Shown piece after piece: positions 9,058 to 17,807 of a DNA stretch of 64,000 nt. The stretch is from positions 868,001 through 932,000 of the forward strand of contig NZ_CP012836.1 of the NCBI RefSeq assembly GCF_001593605.1, read 5' to 3'. Both the position numbers and the translations under genes were made by a program. This DNA comes from Algoriphagus sanaruensis (GTDB lineage Bacteria; Bacteroidota; Bacteroidia; Cytophagales; Cyclobacteriaceae). Each line of letters starts with the position of its first letter. Position 1 is the stretch's first letter. Below the pieces are notes generated by a model. The model was not told the origin of the DNA. It did not search any database and was given only the letters and a program-made list of their open reading frames with translations.

Positions 9058-9744
9058 TCAATCTCTATTGCCAAAGAAAATAAATATATAGTATGCTAAT
9101 GTGGCCAAAGAGGCTAAAGCCGCTACGACATAGGTCATGGCTGCCCATTTTAGAGCATCTTTAGACATTTCGTATTCCGGCCGGGTTACGATATTTCGAC
9201 TTTGTACCCAAGCTAATGCTCTATTAGATGCGTCAAATTCAACTGGAAGAGTAACCAAGGTGAATAAAGTCATGACAGAATAAGACCCTACTACAATATA
9301 TCCGATTATCGGTACAGGAAGGCCTAAAGCAAATCCTCCGAAGAGGGAAGCGATCAATACTACATTTAGAATTTTTCCAGAGATGTTTTGGATTGGAACC
9401 AATGCAGATCGGAAGTTAAGCCATGCATAGGAGGTAGCATGCTGAACAGCGTGTCCACATTCGTGTGCTGCTACAGCTGTGGCGGCAGCATTTCTTCCAT
9501 AATAAACATCTGGGGATAGATTGACAGTTTTATTCATTGGGTTGTAATGGTCAGTAAGCTGACCTTCTACACAAACAACCTGAACATCGTGAATATGATG
9601 ATCTGCCAACATGAGTTTGGCGATCTCTGCCCCAGAAAGATTTGCTTGAAGGGCAGTTTGAGAATATTTTCTAAACTTGCTTTTGAGTCTGCTGCTGACA
9701 ACAAACCCGAGGATTGCGAATACGACTACGATTAAGATAATCAT
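9058..9744 (-). CDS. YugP-like zinc metallopeptidase
   Basis: 228 aa. It has an N-terminal membrane span (MIILIVVVFAILGFVV), the zinc site HECGH at residues 94-98 (AAHECGHAVQH), and further hydrophobic spans around residues 127-165 and 205-225. This is the layout of the membrane-bound neutral Zn-peptidase family typified by Bacillus YugP. Substrate unknown; likely membrane-protein turnover. Followed on the same strand by the flippase-like gene 9789-10781, which lies upstream in transcription. Confidence 0.87.
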   Translation of the reverse strand: MIILIVVVFAILGFVVSSRLKSKFRKYSQTALQANLSGAEIAKLMLADHHIHDVQVVCVEGQLTDHYNPMNKTVNLSPDVYYGRNAAATAVAAHECGHAVQHATSYAWLNFRSALVPIQNISGKILNVVLIASLFGGFALGLPVPIIGYIVVGSYSVMTLFTLVTLPVEFDASNRALAWVQSRNIVTRPEYEMSKDALKWAAMTYVVAALASLATLAYYIFIFFGNRD

Positions 9745-9788
9745 TGGTATATTGGTTTAACTGGGTGTGATTACGGATGAATGGTTAA

Positions 9789-10781
9789 TTAGGTTGTTTT
9801 GGTTTGAACTCTCAACAGGTAGATCCAGCTGTAAAGTCCAGTGATCAAAACTAGCAAAACTTGAGTACCATGAATGATGGCTGCAAATATTTTTGCATCA
9901 GTTTCAATTACTCCAAACTGAATCAAAATGTAAGCCACTAGGGCATGAAAGGTTCCAATACCCCCTTGAACCGGTGCAACCATGCCAATACTACCCATCA
10001 CCATCACTAAAAGTACTTCTCCATAAGTCAAATTGGCAGTGCTCGGAATTCCAAAGGCAACAGTCGCCATAGTAAGAAAGTAAAAAATCCAAATGGTCAA
10101 AGAACTGAGCCAAAAGCCCTTTGGTTGTCTCAGGGACTGGATAGATTTTATTCCTGAAAGCATTTGTCTTGCAAAAGCTTTAAGCTTGGCTACTAGACCA
10201 TGATTTCGAAACTTGGAAAAGAAGTAATACAGGATTAATCCAAAGACAGTCAAACCTGCAAGTACAGTAGGCCAATGGCGGTTAAGCTTAATTAGTAGAC
10301 TAGGAATGTCGATAAGTTGAGATGCCAAGGATGTAAAAAGTTGGTTTTCGACCAAGAATGCCAAAATGATAGTTCCAATCAGGAAGAGCAAATCTATACT
10401 TCGCTCTACCAAAACAGTTCCGATTAAATGGCCAACAGGTTTGCCATTCGTTTTGGATAACATCCCACAGCGAACTAGTTCACCTGCTCTAGGAATCATT
10501 AAGTTGGCTAAGTATCCAACCATTGCTGCATGGTACGCCCTGTTTGCGGAGACTTTACTTCCAGTAGGGTCTTGAATCAAAAGTGACCACCTCCATCCTC
10601 TTATCCAAAAGCCTAGCCAAGCAATGGAAAGAGATGCCTCAATCCAGATCCAATTACTGGATTTCAGTTGAGACCATAGGGATGAGACCTCTATATCCTT
10701 GTATAAATACCAAAAAATCCAGCCTGCTATCCCTAAGGATAAAGCCAGCTGGATCAGATTTTTAATTTTGGATATGGTCAT
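9789..10781 (-). CDS. lysylphosphatidylglycerol synthase TM-region (UPF0104) family protein
   Basis: 330 aa, about eight predicted membrane spans (LIQLALSLGIAGWIFWYLY first). It has the family patterns NLMIPRAGELVRCGML and APVQGGIGTFHALVAYIL. These proteins resemble the flippase half of MprF and the AglD/UPF0104 family; the substrate here is not known. The ATG overlaps the stop of panD by one base (10781), so it is probably co-transcribed with panC-panD. Confidence 0.85.
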   Translation of the reverse strand: MTISKIKNLIQLALSLGIAGWIFWYLYKDIEVSSLWSQLKSSNWIWIEASLSIAWLGFWIRGWRWSLLIQDPTGSKVSANRAYHAAMVGYLANLMIPRAGELVRCGMLSKTNGKPVGHLIGTVLVERSIDLLFLIGTIILAFLVENQLFTSLASQLIDIPSLLIKLNRHWPTVLAGLTVFGLILYYFFSKFRNHGLVAKLKAFARQMLSGIKSIQSLRQPKGFWLSSLTIWIFYFLTMATVAFGIPSTANLTYGEVLLVMVMGSIGMVAPVQGGIGTFHALVAYILIQFGVIETDAKIFAAIIHGTQVLLVLITGLYSWIYLLRVQTKTT

Positions 10782-11128
10782 TAAATAATCCGATTTTTTT
10801 CATCAGGGAAAATTAAGACAGGCTTAAATTTTTTTGCTTCTTCAAGTTCCATACCTGCATAGGAAATAATAATTACAATATCTCCAACAGCAGCTTTGCG
10901 TGCAGCTGGTCCATTGAGACACACTTTTCCGCTTCCTCTTTCACCCTTGATCACATAGGTTTCCAATCGCTCACCATTATTCACATTGACTACTTGGACC
11001 TTTTCATTTTCAATTAGATTGGCTGCATCCATTAAATCTTCATCAATGGTAATAGAGCCGACATAATGAAGTTCAGCCTGGGTGATTTTTACCCGGTGAA
11101 TTTTTGATTTCAGTACTTGAATTTGCAT
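10781..11128 (-). CDS. panD: aspartate 1-decarboxylase
   Basis: 115 aa, normal length. The self-cleavage site Gly24-Ser25 (HYVGSITID) generates the pyruvoyl cofactor, and [14 protein letters not shown] is the usual C-terminal motif. It makes beta-alanine from aspartate for pantothenate and CoA. Follows panC by 24 bases in the same direction, giving the last two specific steps of pantothenate synthesis. Confidence 0.96.
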   Translation of the reverse strand: MQIQVLKSKIHRVKITQAELHYVGSITIDEDLMDAANLIENEKVQVVNVNNGERLETYVIKGERGSGKVCLNGPAARKAAVGDIVIIISYAGMELEEAKKFKPVLIFPDEKNRII

Positions 11129-11152
11129 TGGTTTAGATTTTCAAAAGCGAAA

Positions 11153-12001
11153 TTATCCAATAATCGGAAGATTATCGATCAGACGGATTTCTCCGACAAA
11201 AGCAGCAACGCATATTGAGGAGGTTAAGTTTGAATCGAACTCATCATATATCTCGAATGTATTCGGCTGAATCAATTCAAAATATTCTAATGTAGTTCCT
11301 TCAGCATCTTGAAACTTTTGTGCGACAATTGATTTTACAGTCCTCCAAGATTTTCCGGAGAGTAGTTCGTTTTTTGCAAACCTCAAACAGTTAATCAGGA
11401 TCAAAGCTTGCTTTCTTTCAGTGGGGCTTAGGCGGAGGTTTCTGGAGGACATTGCTAATCCATCAAGCTCCCTTTTAGTAGGAACCGTAATAAGCTCTAC
11501 CGGAAAATTAAGATCATAGACAAGCCGTTTGATAACTGCCACTTGCTGGAGATCCTTTTGACCAAAAAAAGCAATAGAGGGTCGGATCATATTGAAAAGT
11601 TTGGCAACAACAATTCCTACTCCGTTAAAATGACCGGGTCTAAATTTGCCTTCAAGTACATGTTCCAAATCCCCAAAGTCGATTTTTAACTTCGGTAATT
11701 CTTGATACATCGTTTTTGTGTCTGGTATAAATAGGTAGTCTATTCCATATTTTTCCAATAAGGCGATATCCTGACTTAAGGTATTAGGATATTTTTCAAA
11801 ATCTGTGGAGTTATTGAATTGTGTCGGATTTACAAAAATAGATACGACGGTGACATCGGCAGTTTCAAGAGCTTTTCTTACTAGATCAAGATGTCCTTCG
11901 TGAAGTGCGCCCATTGTTGGGACAAATCCTATTTTTTGATTTTCACGAAGATGATTGAGCCAAAGGGGATTCCATTCAGCAGGGGAGTAGACTAGCTTCA
12001 C
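11153..12001 (-). CDS. panC: pantothenate synthetase
   Basis: 282 aa. It condenses pantoate with beta-alanine using ATP in the cytoplasm. VPTMGALHEGHLDLV carries the HxGH nucleotide-binding motif, FGQKDLQQ and the MSSRN loop (KMSKS-equivalent, near residue 187) are present. Forms an operon with panD; the divergent neighbour is the glycogen-synthase-like gene, the usual arrangement in this phylum. Confidence 0.96.
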   Translation of the reverse strand: MKLVYSPAEWNPLWLNHLRENQKIGFVPTMGALHEGHLDLVRKALETADVTVVSIFVNPTQFNNSTDFEKYPNTLSQDIALLEKYGIDYLFIPDTKTMYQELPKLKIDFGDLEHVLEGKFRPGHFNGVGIVVAKLFNMIRPSIAFFGQKDLQQVAVIKRLVYDLNFPVELITVPTKRELDGLAMSSRNLRLSPTERKQALILINCLRFAKNELLSGKSWRTVKSIVAQKFQDAEGTTLEYFELIQPNTFEIYDEFDSNLTSSICVAAFVGEIRLIDNLPIIG

Positions 12002-12080
12002 GAGAGGGTAACGTTTGGGCTAAATTGCCGCAAAACTAGATTAATATCCAGAAATCCAATGCATTTAGGCTTTTTTTTCT

Positions 12081-12088
12081 TACCTTTG
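12081..12088 (+). promoter_or_regulatory. Bacteroidota -7 promoter box
   Basis: TACCTTTG fits TAnnTTTG, 37 bases before the glycogen-synthase-like start. No clear -33 TTG was found. Confidence 0.45.
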
Positions 12089-12125
12089 TCGCGTTGTTTC
12101 TGACAAATACCAAAATCCCAATTAC

Positions 12126-12938
12126 ATGTCCAAACTACGTATCCTCTACGTTGCTAGTGAAATCAACCCCTTCCTCCAAACCTCAGAAGTAGCCAATTTC
12201 CTAAGAAGTCTTCCTCAAGCCATGCAAGAGCGTGGAATGGAGATTCGAATATTGGTTCCTCGATTTGGGTTGATCAATGAGCGAAAAAACCGACTTCATG
12301 AAGTAGTAAGACTATCGGGGATTAACATTGCGGTAGGAGATGAAGAAAAGCCATTAATTATCAAAGTGGCCTCAATTCCAAATGCAAAGCTTCAGGTGTA
12401 TTTTATTGATAATGAAGATTATTTTCAACGAAAGAGCGTCTTTCATGACAAGCAGCAACGCTTCTATGAGGATAATGATGAGCGAGCTATATTTTTCTGC
12501 AAAGGAGTTATTGAGACTGTTAAGAAGCTTGGTTGGGCTCCTGATGTTGTGCATTGTAATGATTGGATGACTTCCCTAATTCCAATGTATCTGAAAACAA
12601 CTTACAAAAATGATCCGCTCTTCAAGGACACCAAAACGGTCTTTGCTATTTATAACAATGGATTTTCTCATACCTTTGGCGACGATTTGTTAAACAAGGT
12701 TAAGATGGTGGACATCGATGACACTATTTTAGCACCTTTGAAAAGCAAAGACTTTGAAGGCTTTATTCGTATGGGCATGGAGTATGCCGATATGGTCGTA
12801 AAAGGCTCTGAAGTTTCTGCAGAACTTACCCAACTAATTGAGGATTTCTCTAAAGATAAAAAGCTTGAGATCAGTATTGAAGAGGAGCAGCAAGCTCACG
12901 AGGACCTATATGGTGTCTATACCAGTCTTGCGGGTTAA
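12126..12938 (+). CDS. glycogen/starch synthase-like protein, N-terminal domain only
   Basis: 270 aa, against about 480 for full GT5 glycogen synthase. It aligns by eye with the N-terminal Rossmann domain (ILYVASEINPFLQTSEVANFLRSLPQAM; DVVHCNDWMTSLIPMYLKTTY; VFAIYNNGFSHTFG). The ADP-glucose-binding K-T-G-G position reads Q-T-S-E, and the C-terminal nucleotide-sugar half is absent. Glycogen synthase activity is therefore doubtful; a regulatory or scaffold role is possible. The frame ends normally with no sign of a split gene, because a DUF4270 gene starts inside its last codons. Confidence 0.82.
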   Translation: MSKLRILYVASEINPFLQTSEVANFLRSLPQAMQERGMEIRILVPRFGLINERKNRLHEVVRLSGINIAVGDEEKPLIIKVASIPNAKLQVYFIDNEDYFQRKSVFHDKQQRFYEDNDERAIFFCKGVIETVKKLGWAPDVVHCNDWMTSLIPMYLKTTYKNDPLFKDTKTVFAIYNNGFSHTFGDDLLNKVKMVDIDDTILAPLKSKDFEGFIRMGMEYADMVVKGSEVSAELTQLIEDFSKDKKLEISIEEEQQAHEDLYGVYTSLAG

Positions 12939-14277
12939 ATTACTCGCACTAGCACTTTTTTCCACAATTCTTCTCAATTCTTGCAGCGACCCCGCCTCGG
13001 TGGGTCTGGAATTAGCACCTGATAACAATCAAATCGGGGTGTTTTACGAGGAATTTGTGCTAGACGCAGAAATGGTTTTGGTAGATTCTCTAACTTCTTC
13101 TACTAACCCTGTTTCTAGGGGAGTTTTGGTAGTTGGTCATGAAACCGATCCTTTCTTTGGGACAACTGAGGCCACTACCTATTCGAGGCTATTTATAGAT
13201 GTATCTGCTGATCGCCCATTAAGCGAAGCAATTCTTGATAGTATGTTTTTCGCGTTGGACGTGATAGCCGTTAATGGTGAAGATCTTACTGCACCAAAAA
13301 CTTACTCGGTGCATAAATTGATCGAACCTATTTTGGATACTGTTTATTATACCTCTGATAAAGTAGATTTTGAACTTGATCCTTTTGCGAAAGGAGAGGT
13401 TGTTTTCGATGAAGTTAAGGATACCATTGTAAATCTTTCTGTCAAACCTGAATTCTCTGAAGAGCTATTTAGCTATATGAAGAGGGGGCCTGAATTTGAT
13501 AATCTATTGTCTTTCAGAAGACTCTACCCTGGTGTGGCCATCAAAGCAACAGATGGAGACCAGACCACCTTAGGATTACAACAAGGAGTAAATACTGGCT
13601 TAATGGTTTACTACCATTATCCAGAAGATACTGTATCCACTTTATACCGGTTGTCAACTGGCTCAAGCCGTGCCTTTGTTGGGATAGAAAGCGATCGAAC
13701 CGGAACTCCAACTGAAGCGATTACCCAAGCGAATCTATCGTATGATGTTGGCTCAAAAGTAGGAATGAAGGCTGGTCTTGGAATGGCTTTAAAAATTGAT
13801 ACATCTCCGATTGATCAATTTTTGGATACGCTACAAGGAATTAATTTCAATCAAGTATTATTTGAAATTGGAGAAGTGGATGCTATTCCTGAGGGTCAAA
13901 ATGCCATGTTTTCTTATTACATCTATTTTACTGATCAACGAAATAAATTCATAAGGAGAGATTTGGATAACAATCCGCTAACCTTACAATTAACAGGGCA
14001 GCCACAAACCGAATTGGATGGGGATGATAATACTATCTTGCCGGTGAGAGCACCTGCTCAGTCTATTTTCTCTGAGACTAGCAAAAAATATTCGGTAGAT
14101 ATCTCTTCGTATTTAAATGCAATTTTTAGAGGAGAATTAACTCGAACAGATTGGTTGTTGTATGGAGGCTTGGTTACAACGGCCTCTCAAGATGATGATT
14201 TTAAAAAGTCATTGAGGCAATTTGTGGTCAACAAAGATAAAATCAAGATAAAAGTGATTTATTCCAAAAGAAGATAG
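12910..14277 (+). CDS. DUF4270 family lipoprotein
   Basis: 455 aa from the ATG at 12910, which overlaps the upstream gene by 29 bases. A TTG-started frame from 12838 is longer, but only the ATG places the signal peptide (LLALALFSTILLNSC, lipobox LNSC) at the N-terminus. The body is a long beta-rich secreted domain with the DUF4270 opening DPASVGLELAPDNNQIGVFY. Surface lipoprotein of unknown function, widely found after this glycogen-synthase-like gene in Bacteroidota. Confidence 0.85.
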   Translation: MVSIPVLRVKLLALALFSTILLNSCSDPASVGLELAPDNNQIGVFYEEFVLDAEMVLVDSLTSSTNPVSRGVLVVGHETDPFFGTTEATTYSRLFIDVSADRPLSEAILDSMFFALDVIAVNGEDLTAPKTYSVHKLIEPILDTVYYTSDKVDFELDPFAKGEVVFDEVKDTIVNLSVKPEFSEELFSYMKRGPEFDNLLSFRRLYPGVAIKATDGDQTTLGLQQGVNTGLMVYYHYPEDTVSTLYRLSTGSSRAFVGIESDRTGTPTEAITQANLSYDVGSKVGMKAGLGMALKIDTSPIDQFLDTLQGINFNQVLFEIGEVDAIPEGQNAMFSYYIYFTDQRNKFIRRDLDNNPLTLQLTGQPQTELDGDDNTILPVRAPAQSIFSETSKKYSVDISSYLNAIFRGELTRTDWLLYGGLVTTASQDDDFKKSLRQFVVNKDKIKIKVIYSKRR

Positions 14278-14308
14278 CGCAATCGATTTCAAAAAAGTAC
14301 TCCTAATC

Positions 14309-14342
14309 CACTCTCTGTTTTTAAGAAAGTGGATTATTTTTT
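14309..14342 (+). terminator. intrinsic terminator after the DUF4270 gene
   Basis: CCACTctctgtttttaagaAAGTGG pairs with small mismatches and is followed by ATTATTTTTTTT, about 30 bases after the stop codon. Confidence 0.6.
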
Positions 14343-14400
14343 TTGGCATTATTCCTGTTTCTTTGCGGAAGTAAAAACCAACTTTTGACAATTTTTATTT

Positions 14401-16242
14401 ATGTGTGGAATTGTAGCGTATGTAGGGCAACAAGAGGCTCTACCCATTATTCTAAAAGGACTTAAGCGACTCGAATATCGAGGGTATGATTCAGCCGGGG
14501 TCGCATTGATCGATCAAAAAGGTCTTAGTGTTTATAAAAAGAAAGGTAAAGTCTCCGAACTCGAAAGACATTTGGAAGAAAACGGTAATCTCCTTTCAAA
14601 AATTGGGATTGGTCATACCAGATGGGCCACCCATGGAGAGCCAAATGACGTCAATGCCCACCCCCATTATTCTTCTTCAGAACGTTTTGCAATGATCCAT
14701 AATGGAATAATTGAAAACTATGAGGTTCTGAAGAAGGATTTGCTTCAAAAGGGATATGTGTTTCAAAGTGAGACAGACACTGAAGTATTTGTCAAGTTTA
14801 TTGAGGATATATTCGTAAACAACAACTGTTCACTTGAGGAGGCCTTGAGATTGGCCCTTCAAAAAGTGGTAGGAGCCTATGCGATCGTTTTAATCAATCT
14901 TGAAGAGCCAGATACTTTAATTGCAGCTAGAAAAGGATCCCCTTTGGTTATCGGTGTTGGTGAAGATGAATTTTTCCTAGCTTCAGATGCAACTCCTATC
15001 GTTGAGTATACCAATAAAGTGGTCTATTTGGATGACTACGAAATTGCTGTAATCCGCGACGGCAAACTTCAGGTAAAAACCATTGAAAATATCGAAACCA
15101 GTCCTTATATCGATCAGCTAGAACTTGAACTCGAAGCCATTGAAAAGGGCGGTTTTGAGCATTTCATGCTCAAAGAAATTTATGAGCAACCCAAATCGAT
15201 AGCGGATTGTCTTCGAGGTAGATTGGATCCGAAGTCTGGAAGATTAGTGCTGGGGGGCTTGCGAGATTACATGAATAAGTTCCAAAATGCAGAGCGGATT
15301 ATTATTACCGCCTGTGGGACTTCATGGCATGCAGGCTTGGTCGCAGAATACCTGTTTGAGGAATTTGCAAGGGTACCGGTCGAAGTAGAATATGCGAGTG
15401 AATTCCGCTATCGGAATCCCGTAATTAGTGACAAAGATTTTGTGATTGCTATTTCACAGTCAGGAGAAACGGCAGATACTTTGGCAGCTATTGAATTAGC
15501 GAAATCGAAAGGTGCTACCATTTTTGGTGTGTGTAATGTGGTGGGTTCTTCCATTCCAAGAGCAACACATGCGGGTTCCTACACCCATGCCGGACCTGAA
15601 ATTGGTGTAGCGTCTACCAAAGCGTTTACCGCTCAGATCTCGGTACTAACGATGATGGCACTTAAGCTTGGCTACCAACGCGGGACACTTCCTGAGAGCA
15701 AATATATTTTGATGCTTCATGAATTGGCAGATATTCCCAATAAGGTCGAAAGAGCTCTTCAAACCAATGAAATCGTAAAGTCGATTGCGGAGCAATACAA
15801 AGATGCTAGAAATATGTTATACCTAGGTCGAGGATATAATTTCCCTGTGGCCTTGGAAGGAGCATTGAAATTGAAAGAGATCTCCTATATCCATGCTGAA
15901 GGTTATCCTGCCGCAGAAATGAAGCATGGTCCTATTGCTCTTATCGATGAGGAAATGCCTGTAATTTTCATTGCTACACTTGACAGCTCCTATGAAAAAG
16001 TGGTAAGTAACATTCAAGAAGTAAAAGCGAGAAAAGGAAAGGTGATAGCAGTAGTCACAGAGGGAGATATTCAGGTGAAGGCCTTAGCAGATCATGTGAT
16101 TGAAATTCCTCCTACTAATGAGGCATTTACGCCGCTGTTATCTGTCGTTCCTCTTCAATTATTATCTTATCATATTGCTGTATTGAGGGGTTGCAATGTG
16201 GATCAGCCAAGAAATTTAGCGAAGTCGGTTACGGTGGAATAA
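14401..16242 (+). CDS. glmS: glutamine--fructose-6-phosphate aminotransferase (isomerising)
   Basis: 613 aa, full length. Cys2 of MCGIVAYVG is the glutaminase nucleophile; GHTRWATHG and HNGIIENY complete that domain. Two SIS domains follow (TACGTSWHAGLVAEY; ISQSGETADTLAA; LGRGYNFPVALEGALKLKEISYIHAEGY), and the end QPRNLAKSVTVE is canonical. It makes glucosamine 6-phosphate for cell-wall amino sugars. Its last three codons and stop (16231-16242) coincide with the left end repeat of the mobile element, yet the protein end is intact, so insertion preserved the gene. Confidence 0.98.
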   Translation: MCGIVAYVGQQEALPIILKGLKRLEYRGYDSAGVALIDQKGLSVYKKKGKVSELERHLEENGNLLSKIGIGHTRWATHGEPNDVNAHPHYSSSERFAMIHNGIIENYEVLKKDLLQKGYVFQSETDTEVFVKFIEDIFVNNNCSLEEALRLALQKVVGAYAIVLINLEEPDTLIAARKGSPLVIGVGEDEFFLASDATPIVEYTNKVVYLDDYEIAVIRDGKLQVKTIENIETSPYIDQLELELEAIEKGGFEHFMLKEIYEQPKSIADCLRGRLDPKSGRLVLGGLRDYMNKFQNAERIIITACGTSWHAGLVAEYLFEEFARVPVEVEYASEFRYRNPVISDKDFVIAISQSGETADTLAAIELAKSKGATIFGVCNVVGSSIPRATHAGSYTHAGPEIGVASTKAFTAQISVLTMMALKLGYQRGTLPESKYILMLHELADIPNKVERALQTNEIVKSIAEQYKDARNMLYLGRGYNFPVALEGALKLKEISYIHAEGYPAAEMKHGPIALIDEEMPVIFIATLDSSYEKVVSNIQEVKARKGKVIAVVTEGDIQVKALADHVIEIPPTNEAFTPLLSVVPLQLLSYHIAVLRGCNVDQPRNLAKSVTVE

Positions 16243-16244
16243 TT
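16231..16244. repeat. left end direct repeat (attL core)
   Basis: ACGGTGGAATAATT; bases 16231-16242 are the codons for T-V-E and the stop of glmS. Identical to 26963-26976. Confidence 0.85.
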
Positions 16245-16661
16245 GATTTAGTTCAATTTTCTTACCCCCTAAAATCACTCATAACATTCTCTATATCAAT
16301 AGAAACTACTCATCTTTGGGAATCAAATTATTCCCAATATCAAGATGAAATTTTCACCAAAATAAGGGGTTTAAAAGAACATATTCTTACCCCTTTGGGA
16401 TATCGTTTGATTGCAAAGAAACTGAATGATGAGGGGTATTTGACGCCAGAAAATCATCGGTTTACCAATACCCACGTTTTTTCAATCTATCAAAAAGGAT
16501 TGAAGAGGTTGGAACGGGTAAACCGAATTGATTTTGTGGAATTTTCTGATTTTGAAGTGAGACCTTATAAATCATTTAAAAAGTTTTTTAAGGATTTTCA
16601 GTCCCTAAAAGGGGAAAAAGTTCGGTACTTTTCGTTTTATAAAAATTTAAAATTTTTCTAA
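16245..16661 (+). CDS. recombinase-like HTH fragment at the element's left end, no canonical start
   Basis: The open frame runs from within glmS (TTG at 16191, in another frame) through the left end to 16661. No ATG, GTG or TTG exists in this frame inside the element. The segment HILTPLGYRLIAKKLNDEGYL followed by TNTHVFSIYQKGLKR resembles the helical segment near the C-terminus of serine recombinases, including that of the large recombinase here (YSLEKICEILNKEG). It may be a remnant, use a rare start codon, or be read as an extension of another gene. Bounds are given from the repeat edge; the true start is unknown. Confidence 0.4.
   Translation, partial: DLVQFSYPLKSLITFSISIETTHLWESNYSQYQDEIFTKIRGLKEHILTPLGYRLIAKKLNDEGYLTPENHRFTNTHVFSIYQKGLKRLERVNRIDFVEFSDFEVRPYKSFKKFFKDFQSLKGEKVRYFSFYKNLKFF
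16246..16270. repeat. left inverted arm of the element
   Basis: 25 bp, beginning ATTTAGTTCA. Its reverse complement matches 26925-26949 in 24 of 25 positions. It starts one base inside the 14-bp repeat. Confidence 0.85.
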
Positions 16662-16739
16662 CTGATATTCAGTTAATTAAGAAATTACATCAATTTTCAC
16701 CCCATTTTTTTAACGTTTTCTCTCACTACCTAATATTTA

Positions 16740-16985
16740 TATCTGATATGTAGTGTCCAACAAAGGGTTCAACACTTCACACCCGAAAGGAGTCCATTAG
16801 TATCGGGTCAGAAGTCGGATAGTATTCTGTGGGATTGAAATAACGTCCAAACATAACGGAAGAGGTTTCTCCGATAGTATCGAAAATGGTTCTATTATAA
16901 ATCAGATATGGGTGATTCAAACGAACTGGTCTGAGGAAGTATAGAATTAAAACTCTGAAAAGATTCTAAAAAATCTGTAAGGGGA
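16740..16985 (+). ncRNA. candidate structured RNA or long leader
   Basis: The 324 bases between 16662 and 16985 hold no convincing ORF, but 16750-16885 is less AT-rich and folds locally. GTGT..AAC..GTT..ACAC pairs at 16754-16774, ACCCGA (16781-16786) pairs with TCGGGT (16803-16808), and CGATA-G-TATCG follows near 16875. AT-rich promoter-like DNA (ATATTTATAT at 16733-16742) precedes it. It could be a regulatory RNA, a leader for 17112, or a recombinase accessory site. Identified by eye only. Confidence 0.3.
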
Positions 16986-17111
16986 TTGGTGTATCTAAAC
17001 TTTAATAGTTTATACACTGAGAAGGTATCAAAAATTGATTTTAAGAAGAGATTTCTAAGAATTGATATCCCAAATACCAAAAATCAATTAAACCCATTAA
17101 AACCTATTAAA

Positions 17112-17309
17112 ATGAGAAAACTGAATAAAAAAGAACTCAATTGGATAAAAGATAACTCAGATGAGTTCTTTAAAAATTTGAGAAAGGAATTACTGAAAGT
17201 TGATACTGAAATTCAATTGAGGAAAGATGAATTGAAATCAATAGCAACTAAAAAAGAAAGAATCAAAAGAGTAAGTGAAATAGTAAAATTGGTTATGGAA
17301 AGGAATTAA
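17112..17309 (+). CDS. small hypothetical protein, charged helical
   Basis: 65 aa from the ATG at 17112; a TTG-started frame from 16986 is longer but less likely. The protein is almost entirely charged helix (KKELNWIKDNSDEFFKNL; KDELKSIATKKERIKR). It is the first of three small same-strand genes leading to an excisionase-like protein. Function unknown. Confidence 0.55.
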   Translation: MRKLNKKELNWIKDNSDEFFKNLRKELLKVDTEIQLRKDELKSIATKKERIKRVSEIVKLVMERN

Positions 17310-17323
17310 GAACCGATGGAAAA

Positions 17324-17488
17324 ATGGAAAGAAAGAAAAAGCATCACAGAATTGATGTTGAAGGAATTGAAAGAAGAATCAATGAAGTTTTAAATGGAAT
17401 AGATTCTGAAAAAATGGATGGTGAATCAAAATTCATTTTAAAAAGTGTAACTGATAAAAGGAATAAATATGAACGAAAAAGAAGATAG
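17324..17488 (+). CDS. small hypothetical protein
   Basis: 54 aa, ATG at 17324 to TAG at 17486-17488 (MERKKKHHRIDVEGIERRIN... ending NKYERKRR). Very basic; may bind nucleic acid. It lies 14 bases after the previous gene, and its last 20 bases overlap the start of the HTH gene at 17469, an arrangement typical of translational coupling. Function not recognised. Confidence 0.5.
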   Translation: MERKKKHHRIDVEGIERRINEVLNGIDSEKMDGESKFILKSVTDKRNKYERKRR

Positions 17489-17657
17489 AATACCGAAGAA
17501 AGAGATAATGAAGATGTATGGGATTGATAGAACAACGTTTGAGTTGTGGATTAAAGAAAGAAATCTACCTGTAATTGAAATATCATCTCATTCAAAGTAC
17601 ATCAGAAGAAAGGATTTGATTGATTGGGAGAACAATTTGATAGGGAGTGGTAATTGA
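17469..17657 (+). CDS. excisionase/AlpA-like HTH protein, candidate recombination directionality factor
   Basis: 62 aa with a single MerR-like winged HTH (IPKKEIMKMYGIDRTTFELWIKERNL, then KYIRRKDLIDWENN), the pattern of HTH_17/excisionase proteins. Such small DNA-binding proteins commonly steer integrases towards excision. Serine-integrase RDFs are very diverse, so the role is inferred from fold, size and location in the element. Confidence 0.6.
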   Translation: MNEKEDRIPKKEIMKMYGIDRTTFELWIKERNLPVIEISSHSKYIRRKDLIDWENNLIGSGN

Positions 17658-17807
17658 AATCAATCTATTCTATCAGAATTTAAAATGAATCATAAAATGA
17701 TAGACTTTATCTAACAAATAAATTTTTTATAGATGTGTATAAAACAGTAAAAACTAAATGCTCTGCAGAAAAGAATTCAGATTCAAATTTTCCGTAAATT
17801 CAGAGAT

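Noticed and set aside
16231..16660. Tn7-type insertion at glmS
   Set aside because: No TnsABCD-like genes, no Tn7-type ends and no 5-bp target duplication; the recombinase is of the serine type.
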